Source: Antitrichia curtipendula
Taxonomy: Eukaryota > Streptophyta > Bryopsida > Hypnales > Leucodontaceae
Direction: 5' to 3'
Length of the DNA stretch: 64,000 bases
Assembly: GCA_951230915.1 (NCBI GenBank)
Contig: OX579636.1
Span: 2,247,001-2,311,000, forward strand
The notes under the pieces are model-generated. The model was given only the letters and a program-made list of their open reading frames with translations. It had not been told where the DNA came from and made no database searches. This document shows positions 44,448-55,262 of this stretch, one piece after another. The position numbers and the translations under genes were made by a program. Every line of letters begins with the position of its first letter. Position 1 is the stretch's first letter.

Positions 44448-46031
44448 ATGGCTGGTTCTAGTGTGCAATAGCAAAAGAAGGCTAGGAAACTAATTCAACA
44501 AGTGGTGAAAGCAAAGTTTGTGAAGGCGTACAATGCCATTGAACTGATATATGGCAATGATGGGGGACGTGGATGCAAAGAAATACATCATGTACTAAAT
44601 CATTTTCCAAAGTTGTATATTGTGCCGTGTAAGAAAACTTTGGATTGTCCATATTTTCAAGAAATATTTTTAAATAACTCTACAGACATCAATCTAGATA
44701 TTTTAAGCAAACAACAGTATTATGTCAGTTTTTGTCACAAACTATGTGAGGAGTGTTTGAATTATCCAAATGATGTGAAATGTCCATCATGTGAGTCTAA
44801 TCAAGGCATGGACTTTGGCATACTCACATAGTGGGTGTGCAGTCTCTCAATACTACAAGGGTGTGAAATCCAATGTCTAAAAGAATTTCACGATGTATAT
44901 GGACAATATGATAAGTATTTGGAAAATTATGGGGACTGTATGTCATCCAAAACTCGACTCAAACCTAGCCCTTTTAAGATTCTAAATTGCTTGTTTGGAG
45001 AAAGGGGACTTGAACAGCACTTAGTCCTAAAGAAATTTGGTATAAAACAAAGTATGCGTGTTATGATTAGTTTTTCCAATATTCCAGGGGAGGCCAAAAA
45101 GAATGAGCAAGGTGCATTACCTTTTTGGGTTGATTCAAGTTTTCTAGAAAATTGGCAAGACATCTACGACAACAACAAAGTATTTCCAACACAAAACAAA
45201 AGTTTAATGATCTTCAATGGTGTTGATATTATACAGATGAGAATTATGAAAATAGAAGACTTCAGTTTGGACCATGTAATAATGATATATATTCACAATA
45301 TGTGGACTAAGGACCTTGATTACCAAAGATTTCTAATTGAAGCAAATCACTATTATGAGACATCTCCATATGCAGCAAAAAAGAATCAGAAAAGTCCGAA
45401 GCGGGGCAAATACAAATCTGTAAGTCATGGCTATCTTGCTCATGGTGGAACAAAATCAAAAGGCAATGTAGTGAAGTACCATCAGAATAAAATACAAGAT
45501 TCTATACAAAAAAGTTTTAAAGGACTTGGTGATAGCATTGCTTCATCTATTTGGATGGAATTGGATCAATTTGGTAGTCAGGTACAACAATTCTATTATG
45601 ACCAATTTACTCCAATGAATTGTGTTTCGATAGGACTAGACCAATATTCCACCCAAATCCACCAAATGCACATTTCCAAGAATTCTTACATCAAGCCTCA
45701 TATAGATAAGTATGATAAGGAAGCATCTTTAATTGCTTGGTTTACAAGAGGGGATCCTAGAGGAGGATGTTTTGGTTTGTTCCAACATTGTTTAAAATTT
45801 GATACAAGTAAAGGAGCTGGAGCATTTGTCCGAAGTAAGACAACTACCCATGGAACATTAAGGTTTGTACATAAGACACTAGCAGAGAATGTGTACAAAG
45901 TAGGGGTAGCATTAGTGAATAAACAATTACTTAGTACAAGAATAAAACATCAACTTAAATATGGAGCACCAGTGACTTGGGATAGTGGTGAATCAGATAA
46001 TGACTTTGACTCTGATAACAACGATGATTAA
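44448..46031 (+). pseudogene. RING-like zinc finger fused to 2OG-Fe(II) oxygenase domain, two in-frame TAGs
   Basis: One intronless frame of 527 codons runs from ATG 44448 to TAA 46029-46031, interrupted by TAG at 44469-44471 and 44829-44831. Residues about 61-115 are a Cys/His cluster ending H97-x2-C100-x2-C103-x8-C112-x2-C115, a RING-type pattern. The C-terminal part has a double-stranded beta-helix signature of 2-oxoglutarate/Fe(II) dioxygenases: H418-x-D420 in SYIKPHIDKYD, GGCFGLF, then H468 in KTTTHGTLRFV about 50 residues later. R472 or K484 are candidates for the 2OG-binding residue. The HxD-to-His spacing and the AF(V)RSK...HG pattern recall the TET/JBP-like branch; this is inference. 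A basic Lys-rich stretch near residue 315 precedes it. The acidic tail is ESDNDFDSDNNDD. Lack of introns and flanking MITEs suggest a transposon- or retro-derived gene. Confidence 0.65.
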
Positions 46032-46369
46032 AAAGTTATAAATATAAATATATATAAATATATAAATTTCTTCTTCAAAATAAGTAGAGTTATGTTTGTC
46101 ATCCGTAGGGTCTCGCATAAGCTGTACCCATTTCTTCATTGAACTAGACTTGCAATAAATAAAATAATAGTAAAAAAGTAAAATGGTGTTGAAGTGAGTG
46201 GAAGTGTTGTAGACCTCAACCCACCTCGATCTACTTTTTTCTTCACTGATCTAGAGTTAAAATGAAAAAAGAAAAGGTACAAAAGTAACAGTGCGTTGAG
46301 GTGGGTTGCAATACAATCCAGTGGACATTGGTTTGTGTGCAGAGCCGTATCGTAGTGATAATGTGTAAT
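46032..46369. other. 3' flank of the oxygenase gene, no gene seen
   Basis: AT-rich sequence with ATAAATATATAAATATA directly after the stop codon, then unremarkable sequence up to the TTA target site. Confidence 0.3.
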
Positions 46370-46372
46370 TTA

Positions 46373-47498
46373 GAGCCGGTTTATACTTGGCCTGGGGTCG
46401 GATGGAAGGCCGGCCAGATTTGCTTTCAATCCGGCCCATAATCCGGCCCCAACTAATATAAAGCCCTTGGGTCGGATTCTAGGGCCGAGTTTCCAATTCT
46501 TCCATCTAGCTTCAACTAATGTAAAGTCCTTGAGCCAGATTCTAGGGTCCAATTTCCAATTCATGTGCTCTTGAATTTTCTCAATGCCCAATTAAAAAAT
46601 ATAAAAATATGCATGTTTTCCTTTCTCTTTTGTTCTTTTCTATTTCAAAAAAATATAAGAGTTTATTTATTAATTTTTTTTTTCTTTTTATTCTATTGTA
46701 TTTCAAAAATATAATTTTTTTTCATCTTTTAATACTTTTATCCTTTCTATTCCTATTTTTCCTAGTTCAAAAATGAAGAAGTGATTTTTTTAAATTTTTT
46801 TTGAAACTTTTCATTTTTCTTCTTACAATAAAATAATTTTGGTGTGCGCAAACATAAATTATGTATTAATTTAATCAGTGTGCTTGATTTCTAGTTAGAA
46901 AGTGGCTTTATTGTTATTGTTACATTAGTTAAAATGTGGTACTGAAATGAAAACCTAAATCAATTCAGTTTACCAAACTCAGTCAAATATTAAACAGCGT
47001 TGGTAAACTTGCTAGGTGTTATATTTTCATAATGCTTGTAGTTTAACTTCAGTTAAGCCTCTGAATAACAGGGTAATAATTTGCTTCTTGACATATTATT
47101 GTACATGCAGCTTGCTAAATTGAGCAAGCCTGGGTTTGACAGCAGAGCCCCAAAATTTCAGCAATGTAGATGGGAGGAAGTTTCTTGAGAACATGTAATA
47201 AAAAAAAATTAAAAAAATAATAGACGGTGGAGATTTTTAGAATCCAATGGAGGGGCTCCATCCAGCCCAAGATGGGAGTTTGGGCCACCCAAAACCTCGT
47301 CCCGATTGCTCCTTTGGGGCCAGATGGTTTGGCGCCAAAACCATGCCACCTAAGGCGACACGTAGGATGATTGATGGTTCCATCCGGCCTCAAGTATAAA
47401 GCCCTTGGGCCAGATTGAGAGAAATTGAATGATCCTATTGGTTCAAACTTGGAGAGTTCTGTCCGGCCTTCAATCCGGCCCCAAGTATAAACCGGCCC
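46373..47498. mobile_element. PIF/Harbinger-like (Tourist-type) non-autonomous element
   Basis: A 1126 bp element has ends GAGCCGGTTTATACTTGG and CCAAGTATAAACCGGCCC (inverted, one mismatch at the tip). It is flanked by an exact 3 bp duplication TTA at 46370-46372 and 47499-47501. TTA/TAA targets and GGGCC-type termini characterise PIF/Harbinger elements. Sub-terminal CCGGCC and TATAAAGCCCTTGGG motifs are repeated several times near both ends, as expected for transposase-binding arrays. The interior has no transposase ORF. Confidence 0.85.
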
Positions 47499-47501
47499 TT
47501 A

Positions 47502-47812
47502 TTCTATTATGGGTGCAGGCTTATTCGACAGAAATATGCAGTGAGAAGCATCAAGCGGTCGGGGTTTCTACTGTACGTGCTCGGTGACTTCACATATGTC
47601 CACCTCATATGCAACACATTTGTTTCATATATTATGTTTGAGAAGCTAGCTAGCACAAACCATTGTTGGACCGATCTGTTGTAATTCTTGATTTTGTGCT
47701 GTTATTACATGATCAACTACAATCACGGTGTAAGTTTCCGGGTTCAATCAATCCATAGCAAGGGTTCAATTGCAAGTAGCTGATTTGAGGTCTTGGAGGG
47801 TTGTTTACACAG
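47502..47812. other. No gene recognised upstream of the transporter relic
   Basis: The N-terminal half of an MFS transporter would be expected here but is not visible, so the transporter relic is truncated at or before this point. Confidence 0.4.
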
Positions 47813-49318
47813 GTTGGAACCTTTTGGGGTCTTGGCTTGATCATTGGGAGGCTATCTCTCTCAGGTATGAATTCAAAAACTATTGTATCTTTCGAGGAAA
47901 TAACAAGTTGTTATTGGACGTGTCTGCAATAGAGCGAACTCTAACATTTACGTTGCCATGTCTTCAACAATCACTCTTGAAACGCCAATTAATCCTTTGT
48001 CTGTGTGATCCAATGTTGATTGTGCAGCCAGCCATTAAATTTCCAGCAATTTTTCCACCAGGCTCTCTATTTGATCGGTGAGTATGTAGAATGTAAAAAC
48101 TATCTTGTCGAAGGTTTGGAAGTTCATTGAACTATGCAATGCAATGCGTGTGATGTGGTTTTGTCGCTGGTGGATTGAACGGGATGATTGGGATGCAGAT
48201 ACCCATACCTAATGCCATCTGCTTGCACCACAGTGATTGCAATTGCAGTTTTCATCATCAGCATTCAGCTTCCTGTAAGTGCCCATGCCTTGCCCTGCAA
48301 CCTCGTGTTTCAAACTTCCTGGTTTTATTTCTTCAGTTCCATTTTTGAATGTTGGTGTTAGTGGAATACGTTTGAGGTCAGAATTTGCTTATATTGAATT
48401 GAGAGGCTCTCATCAGATCAGCCTGCATCGTATTCTTGTACTGACTAGGCCACGTAACATTCCGAAAATGGATGGATTGCCCACTAATTAGTGCATAACG
48501 TTCCAGTTTGTTTCTCTTTTTTGAGTTGTGTTTTTTTATTTTGTATCCATTTGTAACAGGAAACATTGCACAAACATCATGGCAATAAACCATATGAAGA
48601 ATCTGAGGAGGATTCTGATAGAAATGCTTGACGTCAAGGGTGGGCGAAGTCTTCCCATGAAGTAGATGATGGGAGACCTACAACAACGAAACCAGATGCA
48701 ATGGAGAAAGCACTTGGTACAAGCCTCGACTGGGAACTACTTATGCAGAGCTTCTGAATTTTGGTCTAATTGTTGCAGTTGTGATTTTTACCTCCGCTAT
48801 GCTTCTGTAATTTACTGTTGTTCTTTTAGGACTGCTCTGCAGTAGAGTCTCAAGGTTAGTCTCTCAATGAAGTCTAAATACTGTCACGTAATCTTGTGCA
48901 CCACCCAAATATTGACTCTGCTCTTTGTGGATTGAATATTCTGAGAGCCTGTCGGCAAACATTACATCCATACTTGAAAATCTCCTCAAAATAAATCAGG
49001 GTTATTGCTATTGAAGTTTTCATGTTTTATAGTTATACTAACTGCATTATTTTCTTTGGTTTCATAGGTTACGACTCTCATTGGCTCGTTCATGCTCATC
49101 AATAGCTCAGTGGTATGATTCACTGTCCAAGATGGATCCAGTATTCATGATGCTAGTTCTGTCAAATCTTATCCAACTTCGTATATGTGCAGCTTGTAAT
49201 TTTTGCAATGTAAAACTCTCTTTTTGCAGTCTTAATCGCAGAGAAGGGTTGCTAATGGACTATCTATGATTTTGGCATCGGCTTTCAAAGGAGTGGGACC
49301 TGCATTGGGAGATGCAAT
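47813..49318 (+). pseudogene. ZIFL-type MFS transporter, C-terminal half, degenerate multi-exon
   Basis: Short exons with good splice sites can be matched to zinc-induced-facilitator-like transporters (membrane, 12 TM). 47813-47864 gives VGTFWGLGLIIG then, after a deletion that shifts frame, GGYLSQ. 48028-48077 gives PAIKFPAIFPPGSLFDR. 48199-48274 gives YPYLMPSACTTVIAIAVFII (a TM helix). 48560-48631 gives ETLHKHHGNKPYEESEEDSD before a TGA. 48830-48854 gives GLLCSRVS, 49068 onward a hydrophobic segment, and 49242-49318 gives RRVANGLSMILASAFKGVGP. Donors GTATGA, GTGAGT and GTAAGT are visible. The first six TM segments are missing and the reading frame is broken, so I call it a pseudogene. Confidence 0.65.
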
Positions 49319-51167
49319 GTGAGTTTGTTGTTGAATATCCACTAATCTTTTTAAGAGTTCCTATCCTTCTAGAATTTTGTTTGCAAAATTAGAAGATATA
49401 GGTCTGCTGTGCATCCGGTAACCTCAATGGAGCCCATTTCTGCAGTGTGCATTTTGTAAAGTCAATGACATAGATTGCTTATGACTGCAATTTTGCATGG
49501 GCTCAAAATCGTAAAGATGCGTACATTCTTCCAGGTAACTAAAAGTCTGAACACTCTGCACGACCCCAAAAGTGCCTTTCCATTTTGATATTGAAGTGAG
49601 ACAATATTCTTGTGCTGTATGGCGATGGAATGACGTATTGTTTTGGCTTTTGCAGTTGTCAATTGAATTGTGTTTTCATATTTCGTTCATTTCTGTACTT
49701 GCCTTTCCAAAAGTTTTTTCTTTCTTTAACATCAAGCTATGTGGAACTTCCTCTATTGGTTCGTTGCAGGTAATCAGCTGGTGTGGTTTTTTTGGAGACT
49801 CGTATCCTTCATCACAGCAATTTCTACTGTTGAAGCGATTTTGCCGCAATCAACAAATCATGCCTACAAAGAAGAGTTCTAGCTCTCTTTACTGCACACA
49901 AGATGTCAATGGGAGCTTCACCATTTGCCACTCCGATGAAGACCTTGGCTGTTGCAACTTGTTGGAAGGACATTGCAAAGTGAGTCACCAATTAGTTTCA
50001 ACCATTGTAAATGAAATTTGGTTGAGGCTAAACTCTTGATGAGAGGAAACTGGTTAGGTAATATAACTCAAGATTGAGCAAAATTCTTTTATAGTTATGA
50101 TTGTGTGTTTGCGCATTTGTTTAGACAAATTGAGGCTAAACTTATATTCAAATGTCATTCAAGTGCAAGAATGGCATTTGAATATTGTATGCACAAGCTA
50201 TAAGAGATTAAAGCTGGTAGATTTTCCAAATCAATGCCTTCATTTCATGGACTTCATGTTGAACATGAGTGTTGAAAATTCGCAACTTGAGTGCTTAAAA
50301 TTGTGGGAGGCGTAAATTGTAGGAGGTGTAGGCTCCAGAAAAAGTTCCCCATAAAGTGGGTTGCTTTAAGATAGGGACAGGGTCCTCACAAAGACAAAGC
50401 TCCGTTGGTTAAGACCTGTCGATCTTCAGCACTTGCCAGTGTTGCTTGCTTTTGTCCCTTCCAACAATGTAAAACCTCTGCAAAACAGAACGCAATTCAA
50501 AATGCAAATTTGCTCACCTCGAACACACAACAATTAAACAGATAACAGATCGATGGGTTGCAAACCCTCCGGTCAGCAATCGTACATCTAAACGAAGAGA
50601 ATTTGCAACCTTGCGAAGAAATTCCAGAGTCCGAAAGAAGAACACAAAAGCAGAGAATAGAAAGAACATACCGCTCTTGTCTTGTAGACATAAAACTTCT
50701 CCAGGATGCACATATCAGGATTGACAGCGTTCTCCATTGAGTGATAAGGACAAACCATACGGGGAGGCATCGCCCTCAGCAACCTCAGATTCCACACCTT
50801 CCAATTCAAAACCAATCTCTCACCAAACCTTCCTGCCCTGCTGTCTAATTATCACCGAATTGGCTACTTCCCGCCGGTTTCAGACGATAATTGTTGTGAA
50901 GTTGTGTCCAGTGTGGGATGTGTCCTGTGAGCAATTCGGTGTTAATACTGAAGTTGCAAAATAATGTATTTTTTGAATACATACATTGTGTGCTTGCGGT
51001 GCAATTTGCTTCTTCAATAGCTATACAAGAATTCCGAGAGGTTTGCTTGGTTTCCACAATCTTTTCTTTTTCACAAACATTTCACGCAGAGCATACGTAC
51101 AAGTTTTTCACGATGTTGGACGTGGAAAAGGCGAAGCATTCTACGCAGTACTCATTGTTGCAGAAGG
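49319..51167. other. No gene recognised downstream of the transporter relic
   Basis: ORFs at 49572-50039 and 50097-50315 could include decayed last exons of the transporter but show no clear motif. 50560-50820 has overlapping ORFs on both strands without domains. Confidence 0.3.
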
Positions 51168-51319
51168 TGACACGTATGGAATATTATTTGCATTGCGGAG
51201 CCGTCGGGACCCTGGTGTGTAGCAACACTCCTGGCAGTGACGGTGTAGATTAAGGACGGCGGAAATCCTCAGGCGCTCCTGGACAACACCTGGTATGGCC
51301 TTGGTAACCCCGGTCAAGT
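51168..51319. repeat. Dispersed repeat copy 2 (~150 bp)
   Basis: Second copy of the repeat at 27690-27850. The two remain similar in the minus-strand translation VTKAIPGVVQE(L/R)LRIS as well as at the DNA level. Confidence 0.75.
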
Positions 51320-52479
51320 GTACAGCGCTATGGCGAACCAATGGGCCCCAAACCTAGAAAGTGGTTCCATAATTTACGTTTGGAACTAGGTCTGGGGCCC
51401 AATCGGGCAGCCCAAAAAAACTTCTCCAAGGCGTTTCCGTCGCCGTGGAGTAGAAATCGGACGCTGTCAGGTGAGTTTCGTCACCGTGGTCGAGTACGGC
51501 GAAAATCCAAGGATAAGCATTACATTCTACTATTGATGCAGGTGATTTCTTTACTGATGTAGGTGATTTCCTTGCCCTCGCGTCAGTTTCTGAGGCTCTC
51601 CCCCTTCATCATCACATTCCATAGTATTGCTATGGCCTACGGCTCTGTTCCTTCCGCAGGCCAAAAAATATTCCATACTGACGTTCAGCAAGGAAGCTGG
51701 ATTGGAGGAGTAATGGACCCGATAAGGTACGGGCTACCTTTAGTCAAGTTCCTAGTGGTACCAAGTTCCCATGTGCTCATGCAGTTGCGTCCTAGCTGCA
51801 CGGGCAGACTGGCCGGCAGGGTAGGGCCGGGTCCAGCAAAGACCAGGGTCCAGACATCCGGACATATAGGAGGAGGCTTGAAAACAGCTGGGGCCAGGGT
51901 TTTCTTTTTGGTTTTTGGACAAATGGTTATGTGGTCTTTCTTCAAGAAGTTTTTGAGTTTTGTGGCTCCTTCATTATTGGCGTTTGAATTGAAGGAGGTC
52001 AATTTTAGATATGCAATTTTGAATATGTAATTTTTGAATGCAGTTTTCGTATGTGCTGGCTTTACAAAATGGATGAAATGAGGTTTGGAAACATTGTGGC
52101 AACAGTGTGTAGGGCCATTGTTTCAGTTTGGCATTTTGTAACACATTTACCCTCTTTTTTTCCTATAAGCTTGAAGCTGCTCAATTTTTTTTGAGGAAAT
52201 TGGGCATTTAATTGCCTAAAAAAACCCTCTAATTCGGGCATTAAGAACCGCCCCTATAGTGCATAAAGAGATGTGACTCTGCGTGGTGAGAAACTGCCAT
52301 TCCATGTGTGTGGTTTTAGGCTAATGAGCAGGTGACATGGTTCACCATCATGTGTAATTTTGCTCATAATAAAGTTCTGAATTTGGTGAAGTCTGCAAAA
52401 TGGCATTGAAATGTCAAAAAATAGCAAAAAAACCCATCTGAGGTTGAACTTCCTTCTACTAGAATGCTTCTTAGTCACT
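51320..52479. other. No gene recognised
   Basis: A plus ORF of 155 codons (51563-52030) runs through sequence with TTTCTTCAAGAAGTTTTTGAG and GGCGTTTGAATTGAAG words that recur in the TTAA-family repeats, so I do not accept it as a gene. Confidence 0.35.
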
Positions 52480-52970
52480 CATAACTTCTTGGATTGATGT
52501 GAAATTTTAACCACACAAAATAGACTAGTATACGCAACTTTTCCAAAATAATTGATTGAAAACGGACATTCTATGAAGAAGAAAAAACCCGCCGAATTTC
52601 ATTGTAATCCAAAAATGTCAAGATTTTGAACTTCGAATTGCTCCCAAACATTAAAAATAACTTGAATTGATATGAAAATTTTATCACAATAATTATATTG
52701 CAAGGGAAACATAATCCAACAAATTTTTATTGAAAACTAACACTATATGAAGAAGATACAAGTCTCAAAAGTTGCAGCCATCAATTGCAATTTGGTGAAC
52801 TTAAATTGAGCCTGTGAACTTCAATTGGCTTCCAAGAAATCAGTACATTATGGATTGATTTGAAAATTTTACCACACAAACTAGAAGAGAGAGCTCAATT
52901 TTCTTAACAAATTTTATTGAATTTGGACATCGGATGCATAAGTTACAGCGTTTTGAAGTGGACTTGAAAC
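52480..52970 (+). repeat. Diverged ~185 bp tandem repeat, three units
   Basis: The block TTGGATTGATGTGAAATTTTAACCACAC recurs in diverged form near 52490, 52670 and 52855, each followed about 90 bp later by TTGAAAAC...ACA(T/C)T(C/A)TATGAAGAAG-like sequence. Confidence 0.55.
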
Positions 52971-53519
52971 TATGTGAAGAAGTACAGTGGATCATTCTTA
53001 AACTTACTAGCTCCATTCAAAGGCATGTTCTGATTCATCACAATTGCAACTATGAGCGATAATAGGAACCTAGGCACCTCTGACTTTGAAAAATCATATC
53101 TTATTCATTCCAAGCCAGAAAATTAAAATTAAAATTTTCACTGCTGTATTCTTCATTTATCTTTCTCTTAAAAATATAAAAAAGTTTTTGGATCCACCAA
53201 TTTTTGCACAGGGGTCTTTCTTCCCTTAGATGAGCTCTTTCTGAGCCTTCTACTTTAGTGCTTTTTGTGCACATTTTTTCATGCACAAAAAGATGTCTAC
53301 AGTCGAAAGATGTTCGCGACATTCTGTAAAGAAAATTTTCATTTTTTTCTATATAATACAATAGCAAATTTTACCCAGGTGTCACCTAGATTTGATATAG
53401 ATATAACCCTAATGTTGAAGAAACTATTGTCAACTTCTTCAAAATGATAAAAGAATATCTAACCTGTGTGCGGACATGTCTTTACTAACTTAACTTCAGG
53501 AGCTCAAAGATCTAGCCAA
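52971..53519. other. No gene seen; one small hairpin
   Basis: Around 53255-53293 GTGCTTTTTGTGCACA and TGCACAAAAAG form a short hairpin. Otherwise AT-rich sequence. Confidence 0.3.
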
Positions 53520-53742
53520 GGAGGATTGACCCCTGTATTGCTTTATCAAAGGATAAATGTAAGAATTGCCCTCTATTTTGTACCGCTTAAATTTTGTATT
53601 TCTTCATGTCTACCAGCTGAGTTGGAATCTTTGATTGCAGATATGAATTCAAAATTTGAAAATTTTATCATCTGCGGCAAATAAAAAATTTCAGTATTTT
53701 CTGCAGGCGTAAAACACGGGACAATACAGGGGTCAATCCTCC
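53520..53742. mobile_element. Small TIR element (GGAGGATTGACCCCTG)
   Basis: A 21 bp terminal repeat beginning GGAGGATTGACCCCTG at 53520-53540 is matched in inverse orientation at 53722-53742, giving a 223 bp element. Its interior (ATGAATTCAAAATTT, TTTTATCATCTGCGGCAAATAAA) is related to 55495-55560, so another decayed copy lies there. The target duplication is not evident. Confidence 0.65.
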
Positions 53743-54207
53743 CTATCTGGCCCCAATGTACAGCATTTTGTCCAATGTATCTTGCAGACTGTGATTCCTT
53801 GTTTATATATATTGATTTGTGACCTCAATTATCCCTGAATGGCAACGACTTCTACTTAGGGCCAACTTACATGTATCGGTGGGTAGGAATAATTAGCAAT
53901 GCCGAAATAGAGAAAGCACTTTTATGCTCCTTCTACAGTGTTTTCTATACCAATATCGGTGGAATTGTCTCTCCTCCTTCTGCGCTTACCGATCATCGGT
54001 GGCACTGTTCTTGTCTTCTAGTTGCTTTTCTTGCCCACCGGGCTCACATGTAAGCTGGCCTTTATTATATTCCTCCTCTCCATCTAAAATAAGAAAAAAA
54101 ATACTTGAGAGTCTGTCAACACATCTTCCAAGGCACATTTCAAGTAGATGACTTTATTCCAAGCTAACTATACAACTTGTCTGTGCGCAGCAAATATATA
54201 ATAAGCG

Positions 54208-55262
54208 GTAGTATGCTCTTAAAGCGACCATTTAAGGGCTGGTCCGCCATTTTCACAGGCTTTCGTGGACGAAAATATTTTTAGATCATTTTTCAGAGAA
54301 AGAAAAATAGATGTAGAACCTAACACAAGTAGTTTTATATTTTTCCAAGCATTTTTGAGTTACTTATGAATTTTCAAAGATTCAGGGCATAGGCACCTAT
54401 TTGTGACCATAGGTCTTCCAAAATCTATCCACTTGCAAGTTGTAAAGAGATGTGCGGAAATCAAAGACAACGATTGGCTCTTGCAATAGAAAACTAATTT
54501 TTCCTTGATACATTCAATTGCTAAACTGGTCCATTTAACCCCAAAATGACCCTGGAAATTCCGGAGCTTCTAGGAATTTGTTCTAAATTGAATTAAAAGC
54601 CAACATTTTGATAAGTTGTATCAATTTTTTTTGAATTGTAACCGTATAAAATCAAACTAGACATGTTAGACATCACATTAGAAAAGAAAACACAACAATA
54701 TCTATTACGGATTGAAAGATTATAATGTTTGATCATGAGGGTGTTAAAACTATGGAAGTGATTTGAAGTCTTTCAATCCTCTTTTCACATGTCAAATCTA
54801 AAAAGTTGGTCACCAAAAAAATATGAGGTTGAAGGGCCTAACATGCATAACCCCAATCAATTTATGACTTCTCAAAATCTACCCTACAATTTTTTTGGAT
54901 GAATTTCTAATGTGATTTTTTCTCAAAGATCTAGTGTATTTGAGGCTCATTCCCAAGAGCCCTCAACACTACAAAAGTCAAGATTGCAAAGGACACCCGT
55001 GCACAAAATCTTGAATAGAAAAATCATAATCGATCATTTTCAAAATCAGATTTTTTAAGCTAAAATTAAACTTCAAAAATAATTTATCAAAAATATAAAT
55101 TACAAAAAAAAATAATTTGGTAAGGTTTTATTTAACTTCAAAAATTGGTCAAGGACACATTCTGTCCTCAGGGTCCTTTTGGGGTTAAGGATCACCCCAT
55201 CTCCATTCTCCATCTAAAATAGGGGCAGTTTGAAGAAGATGGGCACTTTTAGAGCACACTAC
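54208..55262. mobile_element. TIR element (GTAGTRYGCTCT family), complete
   Basis: The left end GTAGTATGCTCTTAAAG and the right end CTTTTAGAGCACACTAC are inverted repeats with one or two mismatches, defining about 1055 bp. A truncated copy lies at 32299-33243. No ORF of note. Target duplication unclear. Confidence 0.68.

Noticed and set aside
44448..46031. Reassignment of TAG to glutamine (alternative genetic code)
   Set aside because: TAG is frequent inside frames here, but TAA and TGA also interrupt related frames and several frames end in TAA or TGA. Plant-type genes suggest the standard code, so C-to-T decay is simpler.
51563..52030. 155-codon plus ORF
   Set aside because: It crosses repeat-derived sequence and overlaps an equally long minus ORF. 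No recognisable motif.
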